Assembly (NCBI GenBank): GCA_903837785.1
Contig: CAILVY010000022.1
Span: 1-36,731, forward strand
DNA: 36,731 nucleotides
From: Candidatus Hydrogenedentota bacterium
GTDB lineage: Bacteria > Hydrogenedentota > Hydrogenedentia > Hydrogenedentales > CAILVY01
Reading direction: 5' to 3'
The position numbers and the translations under genes were made by a program. Positions 8,227 to 16,242 of the stretch are shown piece by piece. Under the pieces are notes generated by a model. The model was given only the letters and a program-made list of their open reading frames with translations. It did not search any database and had not been told where the DNA came from. Each line of letters begins with the position of its first letter. Position 1 is the first letter of the stretch.

Positions 8227-9042
8227 ATGAGTGAATCTTTGCCCTACAATGACGTCCGCAAGAAAGCATGTACAGGTGGGTGTTGCAGCGTGAGCAATCA
8301 AGACAAGACAGCCGACGAGAACGTGGTGGATCCATTCAACCTCCTGAAGCGCATCCGAAGCGGCGTCAAGGAGATTAGCGAGGGGATGGAGACATCGCCT
8401 CAAGAGATCACCTTCTTATGGATTGAGGTTTCGGACAAGGGCATTGCGCAGGCGGAAGACAGTTCGGGCGATTCGGTGAAATTGACGCTGGACGACTGGC
8501 TGAATGTGGTGGATGAAGCGGCGGCGTACGGGGTGAACTGGCTGGTGTTAACGATGCGGACCTCGCTGTCGAGTTTCCCGGAGGTGGTGGACATCGCGCA
8601 GTGGGCGCAGACCACGCACGGGATGATGGTTGGCTTGCACACGTCTGCTTCTAGCTTCACGCAGGATGAATTGGGCTCCATACAGGAGCTGGATCGGCAA
8701 CTCCTGACGGTATTTGTGAAACAGGACTCGCTTGACGCTTTCGCGCCGTTGGTTGCGGAGGGCGTAAACGTGGCGGTGGCCGATCCTCAGGAGTACGGCA
8801 AGCGGCCCAATTGCCAGGGTCCTTCGCGGATGATCTTTGTGAGCGCGGAGGGCGAGTTATACACGTGCGGGCTCGTGAAGGGGAACCGGGAGTATCATTT
8901 GGGGAGTGTATTCGAGGACACGTTCCTCAATATTCTTCGGGATCCTGAACTTCCTCATGCGCTGCCGGCGCAGATACACCGGGTGGCGTCAGGGTGTGAT
9001 GGCTGCCCCGCGCTGATAGCGAATTACCAGCAAGGTTCCTGA
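8227..9042 (+). CDS. Radical SAM-like protein lacking the CX3CX2C motif, with SPASM/twitch-like C-terminus
   Basis: 271 residues from ATG 8227, chosen because GGAG lies 5 nt upstream. Residues 61-115 read like the opening of a radical SAM barrel (ITFLWIEVSDKG then LTLDDWLNVVDEAAAYGVNWLVLT). Where a radical SAM enzyme has CX3CX2C there is KGIAQAEDSS, with no cysteine. The C-terminal part keeps a SPASM/twitch-like pattern: C196 (NCQGPS), C214 in GELYTCGLV, then C257 and C260 (GCDGC), enough for one auxiliary cluster. An extra cysteine group, CTGGCC (C15, C19, C20), sits near the N-terminus. It is probably not a SAM-cleaving enzyme and may be a binding or partner protein. It converges with a Nif11-like gene 3 bases away. 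The family call is inference from pattern. Confidence 0.65.
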   Translation: MSESLPYNDVRKKACTGGCCSVSNQDKTADENVVDPFNLLKRIRSGVKEISEGMETSPQEITFLWIEVSDKGIAQAEDSSGDSVKLTLDDWLNVVDEAAAYGVNWLVLTMRTSLSSFPEVVDIAQWAQTTHGMMVGLHTSASSFTQDELGSIQELDRQLLTVFVKQDSLDAFAPLVAEGVNVAVADPQEYGKRPNCQGPSRMIFVSAEGELYTCGLVKGNREYHLGSVFEDTFLNILRDPELPHALPAQIHRVASGCDGCPALIANYQQGS

Positions 9043-9045
9043 GCG

Positions 9046-9288
9046 TCAGCGATGCTCCGAACCCATTTCCCGAATGAGCGCGTCCAGCGCTTCGTCGGAC
9101 AATTCTCCCCGCGATAGCGTCACGACGGCGGCGCGGTATTCCTGTTCAGTGAAATAAAAGCCTTCCTTTTCCGCCAAGGCGGCCAGGTCGCGGACGGCGG
9201 CCGCTCCCTTCAGTGCATCGACGCGTTTCCTCAGATCCGGGGAACGGCGAACATGCACGATGAAGTTGAGTGCGTCTTGTTCAGGCAT
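9046..9288 (-). CDS. Nif11-like small protein
   Basis: 80 residues. The layout matches the Nif11 domain: an N-terminal helix (ALNFIVHVRRSPDLRKRVDAL), AVRDLAALAEKEGFYFTEQEYRAA, and the closing ELSDEALDAL. In many bacteria this domain is the leader peptide of ribosomally made, modified peptides and ends in GG before a core peptide. Here only IREMGSEHR follows and no GG is present, so a classic precursor role is doubtful. ATG 9288 follows the HDOD gene stop by 21 bases on the same strand, so the two are probably co-transcribed. The ribosome binding site is weak. It converges with the radical SAM-like gene. Confidence 0.7.
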   Translation of the reverse strand: MPEQDALNFIVHVRRSPDLRKRVDALKGAAAVRDLAALAEKEGFYFTEQEYRAAVVTLSRGELSDEALDALIREMGSEHR

Positions 9289-9309
9289 GATGATTTCTTT
9301 CGGCGCGTC

Positions 9310-10737
9310 TCAGAGGTTTTGGCAGAGCCGCAACGCGGTGGCCGGGTCGATTTCCAGGGTCTTCAGGTGGATGCGGCAGGGTTCCAGGGTTTCTATGGAG
9401 ATCTTCCCTTCCTGTGAGGCGATGAACGCGGCCACGAACACCAGGGTCGCAAGATAGGCAAGCGCCTGGGCATTCTGCGGGGCGAGGCTATGCCGGAGCA
9501 CTTGGCAGAGGGCGTCCGGAAAGCGCCACTTGACCGCAAGTCCGAAAGCGGCCTCGGCGTGGTTCATGCCCAAGGCACGGGTTTCCGAGACGGCCAACTC
9601 GGGCGTGGTCCGGGTCATGTCCACCTCTGCGTAGCGGTCTTCGGCGGCCGTGGCGAGCGCGTAGGCACCGAGCAGATGGATGAGTCCGGCGGTTTGCGCG
9701 AGGCCCGCCCCCACGCGGTCGGTCACTTGCGCCAGCGCGGCCGCCATCTTTGCGGCCCGCAGCGATCTGCGGTTCAGCTCCGTCGTCACCGCGCGGTCCG
9801 ATGCGCCTTGATCCGGCAAGGCGGCCAGAACGCCCTCCTTGCCCAGCAGTGCGACGGCCATGGGCACGCTGTCCACGGCGCCTTGTAGACCGAAGCCGGC
9901 GGTGTTGGCGACGCGCAGCAACAGGGCGGCGGCCACCGGATCTTCTCCGGCCGCCGCCGAGAGGTCGGCGATTCCTTTGGCTGGGTCCGCCGCCACGGCG
10001 CGGATGTGATCCAGGGCAAGTTGCGAGGGAGCAAGGGCCTCGAGGCGGGCCAGGACATCGCCCAGGTCTTTCTTGGGGGCGGCTGGAGCCACGGACAAGC
10101 CAAACGTGGCCATGCCGACGGGCGTGGAGGCGCCGGAGGGAAAATACTTCTGGACTGCGGCGTGGATGTCGTCGAGCTTGCAGAGGAGCGCCTTGACTTT
10201 GAGTCCGGTCAACTGCTCCATGCGTTCGATGCTGTCTCTGTCGAGAGGACAGGCCATGGCCACCGTGAGGAGTTTTCCCAGGCGGTCAATGGGGAGCAGC
10301 AGGCATTCGAGCGCCATTTCCCGGGGGATGATCTCGAGGAGCTTGCGGTCGATCTCGACCCGGCGCAGATCGATTCCGGCGACACCGGGCTGTCGTGAAA
10401 GGAAATCGTGCAGGGCGTCCTTCTTCAGATGCCCCAGCCGAATGAGAACTTCGAAGAGCTTCCCCCCTTCTTTTGCCTGGGCCTCCAGCGCCTGCTGCAA
10501 GTGCTCAGGCTTGATGATGCCGGCATCCAGGAGGAGCTGTCCCATCAACTCCCGGGCCGGGGGCAGTTCGCCTGCGGCCGGGGCGGGATCTTTCCGCGGT
10601 TGGAGCATCTCCTGAGTAACCGTAATGCGTTCGCCGCACTTGACGCAGCGGTAGGTTTTCCCGGCCGCCCCCGCCGGCGCCTTCATCTTCTGCCCGCAGG
10701 TGCACATGATGACTACTGAGGCTTGTTCCTCTGGCAC
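9310..10737 (-). CDS. Zinc-ribbon / MshEN-like / HDOD signalling protein
   Basis: 475 residues from GTG 10737, chosen because GGAGG (10745-10749) lies 7 nt upstream; an ATG at 10707 is possible but lacks a ribosome binding site. The N-terminus is a small zinc ribbon (C12, C14, C31, C34). Residues about 60-200 resemble the MshEN/GspE N-terminal domain, with two parallel helical motifs ending in Q (LMGQLLLDAGIIKPEHLQQ and LIRLGHLKKDALHDFLSRQ). Such motifs bind c-di-GMP in MshE. The C-terminal half is an HDOD domain (LARLEALAPSQLALDHIRAV, then DPVAAALLLRVANTAGFG), a catalytically silent HD-type signalling module. It likely senses a second messenger and relays it by protein contact; the output is unknown. 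Nif11-like gene follows. Confidence 0.8.
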   Translation of the reverse strand: MPEEQASVVIMCTCGQKMKAPAGAAGKTYRCVKCGERITVTQEMLQPRKDPAPAAGELPPARELMGQLLLDAGIIKPEHLQQALEAQAKEGGKLFEVLIRLGHLKKDALHDFLSRQPGVAGIDLRRVEIDRKLLEIIPREMALECLLLPIDRLGKLLTVAMACPLDRDSIERMEQLTGLKVKALLCKLDDIHAAVQKYFPSGASTPVGMATFGLSVAPAAPKKDLGDVLARLEALAPSQLALDHIRAVAADPAKGIADLSAAAGEDPVAAALLLRVANTAGFGLQGAVDSVPMAVALLGKEGVLAALPDQGASDRAVTTELNRRSLRAAKMAAALAQVTDRVGAGLAQTAGLIHLLGAYALATAAEDRYAEVDMTRTTPELAVSETRALGMNHAEAAFGLAVKWRFPDALCQVLRHSLAPQNAQALAYLATLVFVAAFIASQEGKISIETLEPCRIHLKTLEIDPATALRLCQNL

Positions 10738-10849
10738 GTCCGCACCTCCAAAGGTAGTTGCTGGAAGACTGTGTATTGGTTTATGGTACACTAGATTGAC
10801 GCAAGGATGCCACGTCCGAGGTGCGACCGAAAAGAGGGTGAAAACACCT
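10738..10849. promoter_or_regulatory. Divergent promoter region, HDOD gene / coiled-coil gene
   Basis: This 112-base gap separates two divergent starts. On the plus strand TTGCTG (10758-10763) and TATGGT (10782-10787), 18 nt apart, are a possible promoter for the coiled-coil gene. No good minus-strand pair was found. GGAGG at 10745-10749 (minus) is the HDOD ribosome binding site, and AGAGGG near 10833-10838 serves the plus gene. Confidence 0.3.
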
Positions 10850-13800
10850 ATGCAGCCTCAAGTGATTGACGAGCTTTACCAGCAGACGGTGGCCCTTTAC
10901 CGCGACAAGCGACACGCCGAGGCCCTCGACACCTTAGACAGGCTAGCGCAAATCCTCCCCACCAGCACGCTGGTAATGTATTTGCGCGCCGAGAACCTGG
11001 CGGCGCTGGGCCGTGCGCAGGAGGCGCTGGAGGCCTGTGTCCGGCTTCAGGCGGAGTTGGAACGGATCCGGTCGGAGGCGCGCGGCCTGGGCAGCCTCCT
11101 GGATTCGAGCCAGGTGTCCTTGCTCGGCCAGATGCTTACGGCGCAGCATCATCAGGGGCAAACCCTTCGCGCCACGCTCGATGCGCGTTTGACGGACGTG
11201 TTCGACAAGGAGAAGCTTCAGACCACAATCGAGGAACTGCAGCGGGAGCTGGCGGCGATCAAGAACCGTTCGGACGAGAAGGCGCAGTCGGAACGTTCGC
11301 TGTCGGAGGAATTGGAGGCGATCCGCCAGCGGGAGGAGGAGAAGTCGCGGGCACTGGAGAACGCCCGGGCGGAACTCGACACGCTGAAGAAGACGCTGGA
11401 AGACCGCGAGGCGGCGATTGCACAGGCGGCGCGCGAGACGGAATTGCATCAGAAGCTGATGGAGGAGATGGAGGACGAACTGGTTTCGCTGCACGAGAAG
11501 GCCGAAGGCGCGGCGGCCTCGGAACTGGCCCTGAACAAGGAACTGCAGCGCCTGCGCACGCAGGAGGAGTCGAAGGCCCAGGCGCTTTCGGAAGCGCGCG
11601 GGCAATTGACGCAATTGCAGAGCACGCTGAGCGAACGGGAGCAGGCCATCGCCGAGGCGGAGAAGCGCACGGCGGAGCGCGAACAGGCCATCGTCGAATT
11701 GCGCGGGGAGCTGGAGACGATACAGGGCCAGGCGGCCCGGGCGTCGTCCTCGGAACAGGCCCTGCAGTCCGAATTGGATTCGCTCAGGAACAACGAACGC
11801 GACAAGTCGGTCGCCTTGGACGCGGCACGGGCGGAGCTGGATCAACTTCGATCGGCGTTGAGCGAACGCGAGGCGAAAGTGCGCGAGGCGGAGGCGCACA
11901 GCCGCGAGAGCGAGCGCGCCATGGAAGCGTTGCGCGGACAGTTGGATACGCTGCAGCAGCAGGCGGAACGTGCTTCCGCCTCGGAGAAGTCGCTGGCGGC
12001 CGAGGTGGCGCAGTTGCGGAAGAACGAGGCGTCGAAAGCCTCGGCGCTCGAAGGCACGCGCTCGGAGATGGAGAAGCTTCAGAAGGAGCTGGCGCGCCGG
12101 GAAGCCGAGTTGAACGAAGCGCAGCAGCAGACGTCGATGAGCGCCGAGACCCTGGCCGCGATGCAATCCGAGCTCGTCACGCTGCACGGGCAGGTCCGGG
12201 AGTTCGCGGAGTCCGAGCAACTGCTGGCACAGGAAGTGGACCTGCTTCGGAACAGCGAAACGGAGAAGTCGAAGGCACTGGAACAGGCCCGGTCGGCGTT
12301 GGGCACCCTTCACCGCGACCTGGAGACACAGCAGCAGGCCGTGGCGCAAGCGGAGAAGAGCAGCAGCGAATACGACGCCATTGTGGCGCAGTTGCAGGGC
12401 GAGTTGACGGCCCTGCGCACGCAGGCGGAGACGGCGTCCACGTCGGAGGGCGCCCTGGCGCAGGAGGTGGAGCAGCTTCGTTCGAACGAAGCCGCCAAAT
12501 CGCAGGCGCTGGAAGACGCCCGGCGCGAAATGGAGGAACTGCGCGCCGCGCTTCGCCAGCGCGAGGAGGCGATGGCGCAGGAATCGCAGGCGGGCACCGA
12601 GCAGCAAGAGCTGCTGTCTCAGATGCAGGACGAGTTGCTGACGCTGCATTCGCAGGTGCAGCAGGCCTCGGGTTCGGAGAAGAAGCTGCTGGATGAACTG
12701 GATCAGCTCAAGGGCAGCGAAGCTGCGAAGAGCCGGGCGCTGGAGCAGTCGCGGAAACAACTGGATATCCTGCGCGACACGCTGCGCGATCGCGAAGAGG
12801 CGGTGACAAAGGCGGGAGAAGACAAGAAGCGGAGCGAAGAGACGATCGCGCGGCTGCAGGAGGAGTTGTCGGGATTGCGGGCGGCGGCCACGTCTACGTC
12901 GAGTTCGCACGAGGAGATAGCGGGCGAGGTCGCGGCGCTGCGGGCAGAGGCGGAGGGGAAAGAACAGATTCTGGAGAAGGCGCAGGCCGAGCTGCAGACG
13001 CTGCGCAGCACGCTGGAACAGCGGGACGAATCGCTGGCCCGCACGGAATACTTGCTCCAGCGCGCCCGGGAGAAGCGCACCTCCAGCAAGCTGGTGCCGG
13101 TCTTGTTGTCCATCGTGATTCTGTTGGCGATAGCGGCGCTTGTCTGGCGTGCCAAGGCGCCCGTTTCCGCGCCGGACACCGGCCAACCGCTCAACCTCAT
13201 TGTGATGAACTTTCCGGAGTCGCGGTCTATTGGGGCGTTGTACGCCCGGGATGCCGCTTCGACGGACCCGCGCGATTGGGAGCCGTTCGCGGAGGCGCAG
13301 GGGAAGGTGACGTGCCGGAAAGGCCTGGCGCTGCATCTGAAGGTCATGCCGGAGGCGGCGAACGACTTGGCGCCGCTGGATACAATCCCGGCCAATTTGC
13401 TGCGGTCGATCTGGCTTCCCCGAGTGACAGTGAACGATCAGAATCTGACGCATCTGGCCCGTTTCCAGGATTTGCGGGAATTGTACGTGGACAGCGAGAT
13501 GTCCGAGGTGGACAAGACGGCCATCCAGAAGGTTCTCCCCTACTGCTCCATCACGGCCAAGCCCCCGCGGCAGGTGATCGAGGCGCTGGCGAGCCAGGCG
13601 CCGGCGGAACGGGTGCTGCATTTCCCCGCAGCGCGTTCGATGGGCCGCTTGCTGTCGCGCCCCTGGACACCGACCGGCGAAGGGAACTGGCAGGAGTACA
13701 AGCCGGCGCAGGGGGACGTGCCGGTGCCGGCCAATACAGAGATCAAGCTGGCGGTTTCGGCCGACGCGGGAGACAGTCTCGCGCCCTTGGCCTCGTTTGC

Positions 13801-14212
13801 GCCCGATGCCCTGCAGGCGATCGAGCTGGTCGGCGAGAAAGTCACGAATGACGGGCTGGGTTATCTTCGGGGGCTGGTCGGCCTGCGCGGCCTCAATCTG
13901 ATCCACACGGCCGTGACGGACGACGGCCTGAAACACCTCGAGAATCTCCTCATGCTGCGGGAAGTCGAGTTCTACAACGTGGACATGACCGACTCGGGTT
14001 TTGAGGTCTTCGACAACTTCACCCACCTGCAGCATCTGTGGATTGTCAACGCGCGCCTGACGAACGCGAGTGTGTCGCGGCTGAAATCGCTCACGACGTT
14101 GCGGCGGCTGCACCTGGCCAATGCGGGTATCTCCTCGGAAGGCCTGGTTATACTGAAGTACGACATGCCGTATTGCGAGGTCACGCCGATCGAGGAGCAG
14201 AAGACGCGGTGA
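10850..14212 (+). CDS. Large coiled-coil membrane protein with 77-residue repeats and C-terminal LRR domain
   Basis: 1120 residues from ATG 10850 (GAGGG 11 nt upstream; GTG 10838 is an alternative). Residues 1-60 look TPR-like (ELYQQTVALYRDKRHAEALD). From residue 147 (base 11288) come seven consecutive 77-residue units and a partial eighth. Each unit equals 11 heptads and begins SE-x2-L, then KS-x-AL, L-x-x-RE and EL-x-x-L. A single membrane helix (about 748-768, LVPVLLSIVILLAIAALVW) follows. The C-terminal part has two related units, FPESRSIG (about 786) and FPAARSMG (about 922), each ending in a leucine-rich stretch. The last extends into LRRs such as VTNDGLGYLRGLVGLRGLNL. The rod would be cytoplasmic if the N-terminus is inside. 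Function unknown; a structural or polarity role is possible. Confidence 0.85.
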   Translation: MQPQVIDELYQQTVALYRDKRHAEALDTLDRLAQILPTSTLVMYLRAENLAALGRAQEALEACVRLQAELERIRSEARGLGSLLDSSQVSLLGQMLTAQHHQGQTLRATLDARLTDVFDKEKLQTTIEELQRELAAIKNRSDEKAQSERSLSEELEAIRQREEEKSRALENARAELDTLKKTLEDREAAIAQAARETELHQKLMEEMEDELVSLHEKAEGAAASELALNKELQRLRTQEESKAQALSEARGQLTQLQSTLSEREQAIAEAEKRTAEREQAIVELRGELETIQGQAARASSSEQALQSELDSLRNNERDKSVALDAARAELDQLRSALSEREAKVREAEAHSRESERAMEALRGQLDTLQQQAERASASEKSLAAEVAQLRKNEASKASALEGTRSEMEKLQKELARREAELNEAQQQTSMSAETLAAMQSELVTLHGQVREFAESEQLLAQEVDLLRNSETEKSKALEQARSALGTLHRDLETQQQAVAQAEKSSSEYDAIVAQLQGELTALRTQAETASTSEGALAQEVEQLRSNEAAKSQALEDARREMEELRAALRQREEAMAQESQAGTEQQELLSQMQDELLTLHSQVQQASGSEKKLLDELDQLKGSEAAKSRALEQSRKQLDILRDTLRDREEAVTKAGEDKKRSEETIARLQEELSGLRAAATSTSSSHEEIAGEVAALRAEAEGKEQILEKAQAELQTLRSTLEQRDESLARTEYLLQRAREKRTSSKLVPVLLSIVILLAIAALVWRAKAPVSAPDTGQPLNLIVMNFPESRSIGALYARDAASTDPRDWEPFAEAQGKVTCRKGLALHLKVMPEAANDLAPLDTIPANLLRSIWLPRVTVNDQNLTHLARFQDLRELYVDSEMSEVDKTAIQKVLPYCSITAKPPRQVIEALASQAPAERVLHFPAARSMGRLLSRPWTPTGEGNWQEYKPAQGDVPVPANTEIKLAVSADAGDSLAPLASFAPDALQAIELVGEKVTNDGLGYLRGLVGLRGLNLIHTAVTDDGLKHLENLLMLREVEFYNVDMTDSGFEVFDNFTHLQHLWIVNARLTNASVSRLKSLTTLRRLHLANAGISSEGLVILKYDMPYCEVTPIEEQKTR

Positions 14213-14237
14213 GGGCCTGTCTGAGTGCGCGCGCCAT

Positions 14238-15062
14238 CTAGCGCGCTTGGAGCGCTTCAAGGATACGTTCGTAGTATTCAACCGGGGTGCGGACCTTGCC
14301 CATCTCGGGAGCGCGCTTGATGGTTCCGTGGCAGTCGCTCCCCCCCGTAATCAGAAGCCGCCGCGATTCGGCGAACTTGAGGAAGTCCCCCCGGTCACTG
14401 GCCGAGTGGCTGATGTGAAAGGCTTCGATGCCGTCGAAGGGCAACTCGCAGAGCCGGGGCAAGAGCCGCCGGAGCCCCTTGCTCAGACCGGGATGCGCCA
14501 CGAAGGCCAAGCCTCCGGCCGCGTGTATCATGGCGATAGCTTCGTCGGCGCCCATGACCGCTTTGGGGACGTAGGCGGGCCTTCCCGCGTTGAGGAAGCG
14601 GTCGAAACCCTCCTGGGTGCTTTTCGTGACGCCCATGGCGCGGAGCTCGGCGGCGATATGCATGCGGCTCACAGCTTCGCCCCGGGCTCGTTCGCGGACG
14701 CATCCGGGATCAATCGGAATGCCGAGCGCGTGCAGGCGTTCAAGAATGGCTTCCGCGCGTTGATTTCGGGCCCCGCGCATGGCCAGCAACCCCTCGCAGA
14801 GCCCTTTCTGGCGGATGTCAATGCCGAGGCCCAGCACGTGCACTTCCTGGCCGTCGAAGTGTGTGCTGACCTCGGTTCCGGTGAGGAATCCCAGCTTTCG
14901 CTCGCGGGCGGCGGCTTGGGCCTCGCCCACGCCGGAAACCGCGTCATGATCCGTGAGGGCAATGGCCAGAATATCGAGGGCGGCGGCGCGCTCAACGACT
15001 TGCGCGGGAGCATCCGACCCGTCGGAGTGGTTGCTGTGCAGATGCAGGTCAACGTACGGCAT
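14238..15062 (-). CDS. PHP-domain phosphoesterase (TrpH/YciV-like)
   Basis: 274 residues. The metal-binding PHP signature is complete: HLHSNHSDGS (H7, H9), LTDHDAVSG, AHPG and GSDCHGTIK. The closest characterised relatives are YciV/RNase AM and 3',5'-nucleotide bisphosphate phosphatases, which trim RNA ends or hydrolyse small phosphate esters. Family membership is sure; the substrate is inferred. It is the last gene of the rib operon, 36 bases after nusB, with a perfect GC-rich hairpin in the gap. Its end converges with the coiled-coil gene. A GCGCGC/GCGCGC inverted repeat lies between the stops, without a T tract. Confidence 0.87.
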   Translation of the reverse strand: MPYVDLHLHSNHSDGSDAPAQVVERAAALDILAIALTDHDAVSGVGEAQAAARERKLGFLTGTEVSTHFDGQEVHVLGLGIDIRQKGLCEGLLAMRGARNQRAEAILERLHALGIPIDPGCVRERARGEAVSRMHIAAELRAMGVTKSTQEGFDRFLNAGRPAYVPKAVMGADEAIAMIHAAGGLAFVAHPGLSKGLRRLLPRLCELPFDGIEAFHISHSASDRGDFLKFAESRRLLITGGSDCHGTIKRAPEMGKVRTPVEYYERILEALQAR

Positions 15063-15073
15063 GTGCGCATTCC

Positions 15074-15093
15074 GGCCCCGGCACGCCGGGGCC
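15074..15093. repeat. Perfect GC hairpin between nusB and the PHP gene
   Basis: GGCCCCGGC and GCCGGGGCC form a perfect 9-bp inverted repeat with 2 central bases. In the operon direction it is not followed by T and lies 11 bases before the PHP start codon, so it may stabilise the mRNA or limit PHP translation. On the plus strand it is followed by TTTCTTC but no gene ends there. Confidence 0.5.
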
Positions 15094-15098
15094 TTTCT

Positions 15099-15521
15099 TC
15101 ATGGCTCATCCTCGAGCGACCGCCGGGCGCGATCCAGGACGCCGTTCACGAAGCGCGGGGCTTCGTCGGAGCCGAAGGCCTTGGCAATCTCTATGGCCTC
15201 ATTGATGGCGACGGAGGCGGGCACGTCCTGCTCGTAGAGCATCTCGTAGAGGGCGATCCGGAGGATCACCCGTTCGATGCGTCCGACGCGGTCCGGGGTC
15301 CACTTGTCCAGGCAGTCGAGCACGCGCTTGTCGAGCGCTTCCTGATGTTCACAGACACCCCGAATCAGGTGTTCTGCATAGGGTTTTACCGAGTCGCGCG
15401 CGGGGAAATGCGCCCAGTAATCCTCGATTTCGTCCTCCCACGCGTATCCGGTGAAGTCGAGTCCGAAGAGGAATTGCAGGGCACGTTCGCGCGATCCGCG
15501 GCGGGTCCGTGGATTGGGCAC
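15099..15521 (-). CDS. nusB: Transcription antitermination factor NusB
   Basis: 140 residues. NusB binds BoxA RNA with NusE/S10 and keeps RNA polymerase processive on rRNA operons. The sequence opens with RRGSRERALQFLFGLD, as NusB typically does. The C-terminal half has RIERVILRIALYEMLYEQDVPASVAINEAIEIAKAFGSDEAPRFVNGVLD, the conserved helical core. Start is GTG 15521, two bases after the ribH TAG, so translation is probably coupled. A ribH-nusB pair is common in bacteria. Confidence 0.95.
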   Translation of the reverse strand: MPNPRTRRGSRERALQFLFGLDFTGYAWEDEIEDYWAHFPARDSVKPYAEHLIRGVCEHQEALDKRVLDCLDKWTPDRVGRIERVILRIALYEMLYEQDVPASVAINEAIEIAKAFGSDEAPRFVNGVLDRARRSLEDEP

Positions 15522-15523
15522 GA

Positions 15524-15988
15524 CTATATCCGTCCCATGAGGTTGGCCATTTCGATGGCGCCCATCGCGGCGTCACTGCCTTTGTTGCCTGCCTTGGTTC
15601 CGGCCCGTTCGATCGCCTGTTCGATGGACTCCGTGGTGAGGACGCCGAAAAGGACCGGCACCCCGTACTGGAGCCCGACGTGCGCGACGCCCTTGGAGAC
15701 CTCTGCGGCGACGTAATCGAAATGGGGCGTGGCGCCACGAATGACGCAGCCCACCGCAATCAGGGCGTCGTATTGTCCGGAGGCGGCCATCTTCTGGGCG
15801 AGCAAGGGGATTTCGAAGGCGCCGGGCGCCCAGACGACTGTGATGCGGTCGTCGGCGACCTCATGGCGCTTGAGGGTGTCAATGGCGCCGTCGAGCAGCT
15901 TGCGGGTGATGAATTCATTGAAGCGGCTCGCGATAATGCCGAAGCGCTTCCCCGCGGTATCAAAATGGCCTTCAAGTACTCTTGGCAT
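15524..15988 (-). CDS. ribH: 6,7-dimethyl-8-ribityllumazine synthase
   Basis: 154 residues, the usual length. RibH joins 5-amino-6-ribitylaminouracil to dihydroxybutanone phosphate, the penultimate step of riboflavin synthesis, and assembles into pentamers or capsids. Visible features are [20 protein letters not shown] (substrate-binding N-terminus), [58 protein letters not shown] and a final [15 protein letters not shown]. The ATG at 15988 overlaps the upstream TGA by one base (TGATG). Confidence 0.97.
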   Translation of the reverse strand: MPRVLEGHFDTAGKRFGIIASRFNEFITRKLLDGAIDTLKRHEVADDRITVVWAPGAFEIPLLAQKMAASGQYDALIAVGCVIRGATPHFDYVAAEVSKGVAHVGLQYGVPVLFGVLTTESIEQAIERAGTKAGNKGSDAAMGAIEMANLMGRI

Positions 15989-16242
15989 CAGTCCTCCTCC
16001 ACGATGTCCAGTTCGCCGTTTTCCTTCGCATCTTCGATGATGCGGCGGGCTTCTTCGGCGTCGGCGTGATTGACGAGAATGTGGGCGTCCGCGTTAACCG
16101 GCAGCACACTGTGCGGCATCTCCGAGTTGAGGACGGCTTCAATGCCGTAGGATTCGAGCAGTCCGACGATGATGTCGGCCTCCTCGTCGTTCTCACACTC
16201 GTAAACGGACACCAATCCATGATCTTCGAGGTCTTTGCTCAT
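15988..16242 (-). CDS. DUF2007-like small protein in the rib operon
   Basis: 84 residues from ATG 16242, which overlaps the ribBA stop as ATGA and has GGGAG 8 nt upstream; an in-frame ATG at 16257 is less likely. The sequence [29 protein letters not shown] followed by [20 protein letters not shown] is the two-part ferredoxin-like fold of the DUF2007 'putative signal transducing' family. Members are small, often fused or next to unrelated genes, and their function is not established. The protein is strongly acidic. Its tight coupling between ribBA and ribH suggests co-production with flavin enzymes; nothing shows a catalytic role. Confidence 0.8.
   Translation of the reverse strand: MSKDLEDHGLVSVYECENDEEADIIVGLLESYGIEAVLNSEMPHSVLPVNADAHILVNHADAEEARRIIEDAKENGELDIVEED

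Noticed and set aside
7997..8335. Small minus-strand frame over the leader of the radical SAM-like gene
   Set aside because: Low-complexity, no ribosome binding site, overlaps the GC-rich hairpins and the real gene's start.
9046..9288. Nif11 gene as a standard RiPP precursor
   Set aside because: No GG cleavage site and no core peptide after the leader-like domain.
14222..14248. GCGCGC inverted repeat between convergent stops as an intrinsic terminator
   Set aside because: No T tract follows on either strand.
10943..14281. 1112-codon open frame antisense to the coiled-coil gene
   Set aside because: The opposite strand shows a regular heptad repeat, membrane helix and LRRs; the antisense product is an R/L/Q-rich shadow of the repeats.
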